DNA of 64,000 nt, from assembly GCF_000008765.1 (NCBI RefSeq), contig NC_003030.1, positions 2,886,001-2,950,000 of the forward strand, in the 5' to 3' direction. Under the pieces are notes generated by a model that ran no database searches, had not been told where the DNA came from, and saw only the letters and a list, made by a program, of their open reading frames with translations. Positions 57,824 through 64,000 of the stretch are shown piece after piece (the stretch's first letter is position 1; each line of letters begins with the position of its first letter). Source of the DNA: Clostridium acetobutylicum ATCC 824 (GTDB lineage: Bacteria > Bacillota > Clostridia > Clostridiales > Clostridiaceae). A program made the translations under genes and the position numbers.

Positions 57824-58099
57824 CTCCCTCTTCTATATGAACATTATTTCCTTACTTGCCTTATTAATCGCTTGTTACGATACTCTGATATAACGTTAAG
57901 TTGTTGCTATTGAGGTATGGTTTAATAGTTCCTTAACAAGTTCTATATTATTTCCGTTAGCCTCATAAGCGGTTACGGCGTAGAGCTTTCTAAATGAGTG
58001 AGTAGAAATATACTCTAGCCCCAAATAATCCGTTACTATCTTTAAAGCCTTTTGGATGGCTCTTACACTTAGTCGATTAAACAACTCTTCTTCTACTTA
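57824..58099 (-). pseudogene. Tyrosine recombinase (integrase) C-terminal remnant
   Basis: The frame ...STHSFRKLYAVTAYE...LVKELLNHTSIATT is the catalytic C-terminus of a phage/ICE integrase (His-x-x-Arg and LLNH box). The N-terminal part is absent: the frame opens after a TAA next to the neighbouring gene's stop. It then has TAA where RY of the catalytic tyrosine box is preceded by Gln in relatives (T-T-stop-R-Y-I-R-V-S), and another TAA seven codons later before QAINKASKEIM. Clearly inactive. Confidence 0.82.
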
Positions 58100-58548
58100 C
58101 TTTTTTTGAATATAAAGAAATTTAACATTAATCCTTTGGCAACTGCATGGATTACAGCACTTATATACTGGTTGTAATATCCACTAAATTCTCTTGTTGT
58201 AACTATTCTTTTGTTAACTACAACATTGAAAATAATTTCCAAAAACATCCATGCAACTAAAGTGTAAGCAAGACTTAACAGAATAACATGTTTATCACCC
58301 CATTTTTGGGCTGTTAGATAAACGGCCGCTCCTATAATACCACCAATTAATAAATTTAGCATAAAACCCAATATTGCTGACGGCCTATTATAAGTAACAA
58401 TAAGGCTGTTTAGTTGATATGCACTATACCTTCCAATTCCAAAATAAATAAAAATCCGTGAACAAATTTCTCCGACAATAGTAGAAACAATACCTATTAA
58501 TCCTGCAATAATAACATTAGTATCGTTTAAAGCTTTTTTGTTCTCCAT
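58093..58548 (-). CDS. Small multi-pass membrane protein
   Basis: 151 residues, four predicted helices (about 11-33, 54-82, 88-112 and 128-147). Unrecognised; general size and topology resemble YqhR-like proteins but this is weak. The start follows GGAGGAG. It abuts the integrase remnant and lies in the scar segment, so it may be cargo of the lost element. Confidence 0.7.
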   Translation of the reverse strand: MENKKALNDTNVIIAGLIGIVSTIVGEICSRIFIYFGIGRYSAYQLNSLIVTYNRPSAILGFMLNLLIGGIIGAAVYLTAQKWGDKHVILLSLAYTLVAWMFLEIIFNVVVNKRIVTTREFSGYYNQYISAVIHAVAKGLMLNFFIFKKSK

Positions 58549-58715
58549 GTTTTCTCCTCCAATATAATATCGTGTTATAAATATAATTTTTATATAGCTT
58601 TTGTACTTTTGGGATATCTATTCACTCTTAACAAAATTTATATTTGGGGTGTGGTTGTAACAAATAGAAGCTCTTTTACTAAATACTCAGAAAAAGATAT
58701 TTAGTAGGCGTTAAA

Positions 58716-58898
58716 ATGAGAGTAATTATAAACAATTTTACGTATCAATTTGAAATCTACGTTGAGGAGATTATAAAAAGGACGGGTATAGAGACTCTAT
58801 GTAAGAAGTGTGAAAGCAAAGGTCGACGAAATTACCAACTCAAGAATAAACAAAAAATAGCGGGGCTGATAACTCAGCTATTGTATTATATCCGATAA
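58716..58898 (+). CDS. Short hypothetical ORF in the remnant
   Basis: 60 residues, basic (KKCESKGRRNYQLKNKQK), with a poor ribosome site. May be a fragment or chance ORF. Confidence 0.3.
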   Translation: MRVIINNFTYQFEIYVEEIIKRTGIETLCKKCESKGRRNYQLKNKQKIAGLITQLLYYIR

Positions 58899-58931
58899 TA
58901 AATCGACTTTCTTATGACTATCTATTAAATA

Positions 58932-58983
58932 TGAGGTAGAAATTGTTTTAACTTTACAACTTTACAACAATTTCTACCTCAAT
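58932..58983. repeat. Inverted repeat at the scar edge
   Basis: GAGGTAGAAATTGTT (from about 58933) pairs exactly with AACAATTTCTACCTC (to about 58980), 15 bp. One arm is also found in the left copy of the duplication near 57106-57119. Confidence 0.75.
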
Positions 58984-59020
58984 CATAAATGGCACTTGAA
59001 AGAAAATCATTATACCTTTG

Positions 59021-59569
59021 CTATTTAAGATAGTTTCCTGTTTCAAAGGAAGCATATCCATTTGTAAAGGAAACTGATATATAACCATTTTTATCATTAT
59101 CATTTCCCCACATATATGTTTTATTTATACCTTTACCAGTTTCGATTTCTTCTGTTAAAGTTCCTTCTCCACCTAATATAGCTTTTACTTCCTGATAGTT
59201 TTGCTTTCCATTTACCTCGTAGTATTTTTCCTTTGATACTTTCACCTTATTATTACTAAGCTTATATTCTATCTTTTCAGTTGCTTTATTAGTTGAACCA
59301 CTATATATAACTTCTATGTATGAACTATCGCTATTCTTCCATCTATATATTCCAGCACTTTTTTGTGTAGTATCTTTTTTTCCTTCTCCTAATATTTTCT
59401 TAGTTTCATCATATGTCATTCCAATTTTTACTTTTAAAAATTTTTCATAACTATACTTTCTTGAAGATAAATCTTTATCCTCTGCCTTTGATAAACTGCA
59501 TCCTGCTAAACTCACTACTGTAAATATTCCTAAAATTATAGCTGTAATTTTTGTTTTGATGTTTTTCAT
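59021..59569 (-). CDS. Lipoprotein with two BLIP-like domains (DUF3862-like)
   Basis: 182 residues. Signal peptide with lipobox SLAGC (Cys at about 24), then two repeats of a SmpA/BLIP-like fold: YEKFLKVKIGMTYDETKKIL ... YRWKNSDSSYIEVIYSG, and YYEVNGKQNYQEVKAILG ... YMWGNDNDKNGYISVSF. The start follows GAGGGGAA. This is the intact parent of the decayed copy at 57041. Function unknown; BLIP-like folds bind proteins. Confidence 0.85.
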   Translation of the reverse strand: MKNIKTKITAIILGIFTVVSLAGCSLSKAEDKDLSSRKYSYEKFLKVKIGMTYDETKKILGEGKKDTTQKSAGIYRWKNSDSSYIEVIYSGSTNKATEKIEYKLSNNKVKVSKEKYYEVNGKQNYQEVKAILGGEGTLTEEIETGKGINKTYMWGNDNDKNGYISVSFTNGYASFETGNYLK

Positions 59570-59776
59570 TTTTCCCCTCTCCTACTTCCTAATTTATTTC
59601 TTTTATTAAATTACTCCCTCTTAAAATTTAAGGGGGAGTAATTTGATACATATTCAATTTAGGTGTTTTTTATAAACTGACTATACCATTTTCTACATAG
59701 TTCGTCAAGTTATTTAATATATTTTTTAAATTATAATTAAAACAATTCAAAACTTTTTCCAATATAAACTTATGTT

Positions 59777-60523
59777 TTAGTTGTTTTTATAACTTTTTAA
59801 TATGTATTCAGTATTTTTTTCACCAAATTTTGATACAATAATCTTCTTATATTCACCTCTAAGTTCTTTATCTATATACCTTTTGGCTCCTATACAGCTT
59901 TTATCAAATTTTATAAACTCATAGCTCTTCTCAAAATCTCTATTGGGATTTGACACAATTCCAATTTCATTTCCATTTTTTAATTCTATTGTAAATCCAC
60001 ATTCTTTTTCACCTCTCCTGTTTTCAGCTTCAACTTTTAAGGTTTTTATATCACTGAACATATACATATTTTCTTTAAACAATCTCTTAGTATATACTCT
60101 ATTACTGGTTATTATATTATAAGAATTGTAAAAGATCACAATAGCAACTATGTTACAAACAAGCTGAAAAATTATACTTTTCATAGCTTTATGTTTAATT
60201 TTACAGCTTTTAATAATATATAAAGAAGCAACTGTTGGTACTATGATACTAAAAAAAGTATATGCAATATAGCTGCTGGGAGGTTTTTCATAGAAAAGTA
60301 CATTCGTAAGATTTGACTTATAAGCTGGCAACTTATTCCCAAGCCATAGTGCTAAAAAAATATCAACAAATAAAATTATGATGGTATATACCAAAGTAGC
60401 TACAGGATGCTTGTACTTATAGCTGCTTTCTAAAGCTCTAGCTTTTCTTTCAACATCTAATTTTTCTGCTTCTCTTGTTAAATTTATTAATTTTCGTCCT
60501 TTTCTTCTTTTGCTTTTTTTCAT
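59777..60523 (-). CDS. Hypothetical membrane protein
   Basis: 248 residues. A basic N-terminus (KKSKRRKGRKL), three helices (about 42-66, 82-104 and 117-138), then a soluble C-terminal domain (about 145-248) with GFTIELKNGNEIGIVS. No family recognised. The start follows AGGAAT. Confidence 0.7.
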   Translation of the reverse strand: MKKSKRRKGRKLINLTREAEKLDVERKARALESSYKYKHPVATLVYTIIILFVDIFLALWLGNKLPAYKSNLTNVLFYEKPPSSYIAYTFFSIIVPTVASLYIIKSCKIKHKAMKSIIFQLVCNIVAIVIFYNSYNIITSNRVYTKRLFKENMYMFSDIKTLKVEAENRRGEKECGFTIELKNGNEIGIVSNPNRDFEKSYEFIKFDKSCIGAKRYIDKELRGEYKKIIVSKFGEKNTEYILKSYKNN

Positions 60524-60628
60524 TAAAGTTATTCCTTTCTTAGTAAAACATTCATTAAAATATAGATTACCTAGTGCCTTTTGTCAACATTTTAATTTTT
60601 ATCTAAAAAATAAAGCATAGCTCTCTTA

Positions 60629-61468
60629 TTAAATATCATTACAGAATTCTCTAGGAGACCTGCCAAACATCTTCTTAAACGCACGAAAAAAAGATGAATA
60701 ATCCTTAAAACCGCATTGCATATAAGCTTTAGTTATGGCATCCCCCTTTTTTATCATATCTTTTGAAAGAAGAAGTCTCTTTTGGAGCACATAGTTATGC
60801 AGAGTATATCCCGTTTCTTTTTTAAATTTGTGCATAAGATAGTACTTACTCATGTAAAACTCTCGCGCTAAAGCCTCCGTTGAAAGCTCTCCTTTTAAGT
60901 TGGCATTTATGTACTTTAATATTTTTTCAATTTGCTTATCATATCTAAGAGTTTCTTTTCCCGTTAAATACATATTTTCAAGATGGACTCTATTTAAATA
61001 AATTATAAGTTGAATAAAAAGTGAATTACTGAATAGCTTGCTTCCAAATTCCTTTGATTTAAGAGACTGCTCTAAGGAATTTATAATAAACTTCATATTA
61101 TCCTGAAGCTCAGTTTTAAGTCTTACAAGGTTAAAGCTCCTCTCCCTTGCAAGTTTAAAACAATTTGAAAGATCACAATCCTCGTAATTATGCTTTTTTA
61201 TAAAATCAGAATTTGCCCATATAATTATTCTTTCATACACTTTAGAAGAATCAATGATAGGCTTATGTACATCATGATTATTTACAAGAAGTATATCCCA
61301 AGGTTTAAGCTCATAGGCTTTTCCCTCTATGAGATATGTAACCTTGCCAGATATAAATATTATTATTTTATTAAAATCATGATAATGAAATTCAAAGCTT
61401 TGACTCTTCCTATCCTTCAAATGAAAAAGCTGAAAATCTTCATTAAGATAGCCTTTTTTATTATCCAT
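60629..61468 (-). CDS. AraC-family regulator with cupin sensor
   Basis: 279 residues from ATG 61468 (GAGGTG upstream; longer frame rejected). N-terminal cupin domain (about 15-115: FHYHDFNKIIIFISG, LKPWDILLVNNHDVH), linker, and two AraC helix-turn-helices (about 175-279: YMSKYYLMHKFKKETG, YMQCGFKDYSSFFRAFKKMFG). The cupin suggests sugar or small-ligand sensing. Divergent from murE. Confidence 0.93.
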   Translation of the reverse strand: MDNKKGYLNEDFQLFHLKDRKSQSFEFHYHDFNKIIIFISGKVTYLIEGKAYELKPWDILLVNNHDVHKPIIDSSKVYERIIIWANSDFIKKHNYEDCDLSNCFKLARERSFNLVRLKTELQDNMKFIINSLEQSLKSKEFGSKLFSNSLFIQLIIYLNRVHLENMYLTGKETLRYDKQIEKILKYINANLKGELSTEALAREFYMSKYYLMHKFKKETGYTLHNYVLQKRLLLSKDMIKKGDAITKAYMQCGFKDYSSFFRAFKKMFGRSPREFCNDI

Positions 61469-61624
61469 TTTAAAACACCTCAAAAAAATCATAGAGCATT
61501 TTTTGCAATATATCAAGCAATATATACACTATTCATTGTTAAAATTTCGTATATAATAAATATAGGTTTTCTAGTTAAGTTTAAATAAAAAAACAATATA
61601 GCACTTTAATATGGAGGGTTACAA

Positions 61625-63076
61625 ATGAAATTAAAACAACTTTTACAAAACATAGATTACGATTTAATAAAAGGGGACATTAATATAAATATAGAAGGAA
61701 TAAGCTATAATTCTAAAAAGGTTAAACAAAATTACGTTTTTGTTTCCATTAAAGGAGCAAGATTTGACGGTCATGATTTCATAAAAGAAGCTGCACAAAA
61801 TGGGGCTGCGGCAGTTATTATAGATGAAGATTTTCATGATTCAATAGAGAATACAACCTTAGTAAAAGTTAAAAATTCAAAAGTGGCTTTAGCTTGCCTA
61901 TGCAATTTATTTTATGAGGAGCCCTCTAGAGAACTTAACTTGGTTGGTGTAACTGGCACCAATGGAAAAACCACAGTTATACATTACATAAGAGATATGC
62001 TTGAAGCCTTTGGCAATAGCACTGGTACTATAGGAACTCTTGGTTATGAGTTAAAGGATAAAGAAATAAATGTAGAAAAAATTAATCCTACTACGCCAGA
62101 GGCTTTAGAGCTTAACCAAATTTTAAGGGACTTTATAGACAAGGGTGCAAAAAACGCTGTAATGGAGGTAACCTCTTCTGCTTTAATGAAGCATAGAGTT
62201 GATTATTGCAGTTTTAAAGTAGGCGTATTTACAAATCTTTCTCAAGATCATCTTGATGAACATGGCACTATAGAAAATTATAAAAATGAGAAAATTAAAT
62301 TATTCAAAATGTGTCCTGTAGGTGTAATAAATCTAGATGACAATATTGCAGGTGAAATTATTGAAAAAGGAACTTGTGAATTTTTCACCTACGGAGTTTT
62401 AACTAATGCAGATCTTACAGCTAGCGATATGGTTTATAAGCCTAATTCCGTAAGCTTTAATGTTCATTACAAAGGTATATCCTCTAAAGTCAAGGTAAAT
62501 GTACCTGGTGAATTTACTGTGTACAATGTTTTAGCTGCAATAGGAAGCCTACTTTGCCTCGGCATTGATTTTGAAAGTATTTTAAAGCTTGTTTCAAGCA
62601 TAAAACCTGTTTTAGGAAGATTAGAAACAATAAATAATCCATTAAATAAAAATATAATAATAGATTATGCTCATACTCCCGATTCTCTTGAAAAGCTTCT
62701 TATAATGGCTCGTGAAATGACAAATGGCAGAATAATAACAGTATTTGGCTGTGGTGGTGATAGAGATAAAAGTAAAAGAGGTCTTATGGGCATGGCAGTT
62801 GGAATACTTTCTGATTACTGCATAATAACCTCTGATAACCCTAGACATGAAAAGCCAGAGGATATAATTAGAGATATAGAACGCGGCATGCAAACTATAA
62901 ATTCATCTTATGAAAAAATTACGGATAGACGCTGTGCAATTAAACGTGGGATTGAAATCCTAAAAGAAGAGGATATACTAATAATAGCTGGAAAAGGACA
63001 TGAAGACTATCAAATTATTGGAGATAACAAAGTACACTTTGATGATAGAGAAGTTGTTAATGAATTACTAGGATAA
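61625..63076 (+). CDS. murE: UDP-N-acetylmuramoyl-tripeptide synthetase (MurE)
   Basis: 483 residues. ATP motif GVTGTNGKTTV (about 112-122), NPTTPEALEL, the carbamoylated-Lys region VGVFTNLSQDHLDEHG and YAHTPDSLE. The acceptor-amino-acid loop reads DNPRHEKPE; DNPR is the meso-diaminopimelate type, so the likely product is UDP-MurNAc-L-Ala-D-Glu-meso-DAP. It stands alone, away from a dcw cluster. The start follows ATGGAGGG; terminator at 63083-63114. Confidence 0.96.
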   Translation: MKLKQLLQNIDYDLIKGDININIEGISYNSKKVKQNYVFVSIKGARFDGHDFIKEAAQNGAAAVIIDEDFHDSIENTTLVKVKNSKVALACLCNLFYEEPSRELNLVGVTGTNGKTTVIHYIRDMLEAFGNSTGTIGTLGYELKDKEINVEKINPTTPEALELNQILRDFIDKGAKNAVMEVTSSALMKHRVDYCSFKVGVFTNLSQDHLDEHGTIENYKNEKIKLFKMCPVGVINLDDNIAGEIIEKGTCEFFTYGVLTNADLTASDMVYKPNSVSFNVHYKGISSKVKVNVPGEFTVYNVLAAIGSLLCLGIDFESILKLVSSIKPVLGRLETINNPLNKNIIIDYAHTPDSLEKLLIMAREMTNGRIITVFGCGGDRDKSKRGLMGMAVGILSDYCIITSDNPRHEKPEDIIRDIERGMQTINSSYEKITDRRCAIKRGIEILKEEDILIIAGKGHEDYQIIGDNKVHFDDREVVNELLG

Positions 63077-63082
63077 TTTTAA

Positions 63083-63114
63083 GGCATACCTTTTATAAAT
63101 GGTGTGCCTTTTTT
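63083..63114 (+). terminator. Terminator after murE
   Basis: AAGGCATACC pairs with GGTGTGCCTT (one G-U), followed by T7. Confidence 0.88.
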
Positions 63115-63428
63115 TACTTATTCAATATAAAAATACGAACTATTCTATAAATCGTGTCAAATATTTTATACATAATAAAATCCATTCACACGCCTGTATA
63201 ATAGCACTTCTGTAGTTTTTTCCTCAAATTTCCATACTAACATTAATATTATTTTTTATAAAAATGTTGATTATTCCATAAAAAACGAGTACAATAATTA
63301 ACGCTGATTAAAATTGTTACATTCGGTTTTAATTTGTCAAAAAATAATATATTCACTGATATCTTTGTTGTGCTGGATAGCTGTAAATAGCTATTTATTG
63401 CTATGTCTAAAATCAACATAATAAACTC
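63115..63428. other. Leader region of the second purine permease, no aptamer recognised
   Basis: About 310 bases, AT-rich. ATAGCT-GTAAAT-AGCTAT and the overlapping ATAGC...GCTAT (about 63378-63406) can form alternative small hairpins, but the purine-riboswitch core (CTACC, GACTATG) is missing. Confidence 0.5.
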
Positions 63429-63440
63429 AGGAGGATTAAA

Positions 63441-64000
63441 ATGCTAGAAAGAATATTCAAATTAAAAGATAGAAACACAAATGTTAAAACAGAGATAATA
63501 GCTGGCTTAACAACATTTATGACAATGTCCTACATATTAATGGTTCAACCTTCCTTGATGAAATCAGCAGGTATGAACGCCGGTGCCGTTGTAGTTGTAA
63601 CCGCTTTATTATCTGCTGTATGTACCTTACTTATGTCCTTTTATACTAATCTACCTTTTGCCCTTGCACCAGCTATGGGAAGTAATGCTTTCTTTGCTAT
63701 AACTTTAGTAAAAGGTGGTGTTGTAACTTGGCAGGAAGGCCTTGGAATGATATTTCTCTCAGGAGTTATATTCCTTCTATTAACAGTACTTGGTCTTCGT
63801 GAAGTCATAGTCAAGATAATACCTAAGAATATCAAATTATCTATAGGCGTTGCTATAGGTTTTTATATTGTGCTAATTGGTTTTGGAGACGGAAACATAA
63901 TGAGCATTGTGGATGGCTCAATTAAAATGGGAAGCCTTAAAAGCCCTGCAACACTGTTATCTCTAATAGGACTAGCTATTACCATTGCTTTTATGGCAAA
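63441..64000 (+). CDS. NCS2/AzgA-family permease (3' end outside window)
   Basis: First 186 codons, in frame to the window end. Close paralogue of the permease at 17344: MLERIFKLKDRNTNVKTEII, GLTTFMTMSYILMV and FALAPAMGSNAFFA. The start follows AGGAGG at 63429-63434. Likely imports a purine base; unlike the first copy it lacks a visible guanine riboswitch. Confidence 0.92.
   Translation, partial: MLERIFKLKDRNTNVKTEIIAGLTTFMTMSYILMVQPSLMKSAGMNAGAVVVVTALLSAVCTLLMSFYTNLPFALAPAMGSNAFFAITLVKGGVVTWQEGLGMIFLSGVIFLLLTVLGLREVIVKIIPKNIKLSIGVAIGFYIVLIGFGDGNIMSIVDGSIKMGSLKSPATLLSLIGLAITIAFMA

Noticed and set aside
56906-58099. tRNA-Trp as the attachment site of the decayed element
   Set aside because: The remnant lies on the 5' side of the tRNA, whereas integrases usually use the 3' end, and I found no repeat of the tRNA 3' end nearby. 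Proximity alone is not enough.
61190-61588. 132-codon frame antisense to the AraC regulator
   Set aside because: The opposite strand carries a clear AraC protein; this frame is an AT-rich shadow.
63115-63428. A second purine riboswitch before the NCS2 permease at 63441
   Set aside because: The CTACC and GACTATG core elements are absent on the plus strand; only small alternative hairpins are seen.

Overview
This is an AT-rich, low-GC Firmicutes chromosome segment from an anaerobic, spore-forming, motile Clostridium. Supporting this are strong GGAGG ribosome sites with many GTG and TTG starts, spore-coat (CotF-like, CotJC-like) and Spo0E-like genes, rubredoxin, several chemoreceptors, radical-SAM enzymes, and SAM-I and guanine riboswitches. 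Gene content and order agree with my memory of the Clostridium acetobutylicum chromosome (the stretch with glutaredoxin-rubredoxin, O-acetylhomoserine sulfhydrylase, lichenase and glucoamylase). That is recollection, not a database match.

Layout. 1-3.2 kb: a two-gene heterodimeric ABC exporter, its first gene cut by the window edge. 3.2-5.1 kb: a membrane protein and a secreted DUF1002 protein. 5.3-9.8 kb: an OmpR-type two-component system, then an ApbE flavin transferase overlapping a NapH-like polyferredoxin with an FMN-binding tail. 9.9-14.8 kb: a chemoreceptor, a truncated paralogue of it, and a second flavinylation operon (TetR, FMN-binding protein, ApbE). 15-19 kb: cyclophilin, an amino-acid permease broken by an in-frame TAG, and a guanine-riboswitch-controlled purine permease. 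19.2-23.9 kb: a membrane microprotein, a TetR regulator, a Cache chemoreceptor, a phosphoesterase and a DNRLRE/DUF6385 protein. 24.2-26.2 kb: glutaredoxin, rubredoxin and a spore-coat group with a strongly biased His/Asp/Arg protein. 26.2-35.6 kb: a DMT transporter, SAM-I-controlled O-acetylhomoserine sulfhydrylase, prepilin peptidase coupled to a Spo0E-like gene, housekeeping enzymes and a radical-SAM protein. 35.7-38.8 kb: a tight four-gene operon of two radical-SAM proteins and two siroheme-decarboxylase-like proteins, probably a heme or d1-like tetrapyrrole branch. 39-50.5 kb: Old Yellow Enzyme, DUF1259, Mn-catalase, TPR lipoprotein, LTA synthase, chemoreceptor, metallo-hydrolase, class-V aminotransferase and phosphoesterase. 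50.5-56.6 kb: a secreted polysaccharide-degradation group (lichenase, serine hydrolase, GH15 glucoamylase), with a CcpA-type site inside the glucoamylase promoter. 56.9-59.6 kb: tRNA-Trp, then a scar of decayed mobile DNA: an integrase remnant and foreign-looking sequence lying between two copies of part of a lipoprotein gene. 59.7-64 kb: a membrane protein, an AraC regulator, MurE and the start of a second purine-permease paralogue.

The parts most worth following up are the two ApbE/FMN-domain modules whose ApbE proteins lack an export signal, the tetrapyrrole radical-SAM operon, the tRNA-Trp-proximal scar, the promoter with an embedded catabolite site, and the amber-interrupted permease. 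I found no CRISPR array, rRNA, intact transposase or intact prophage.
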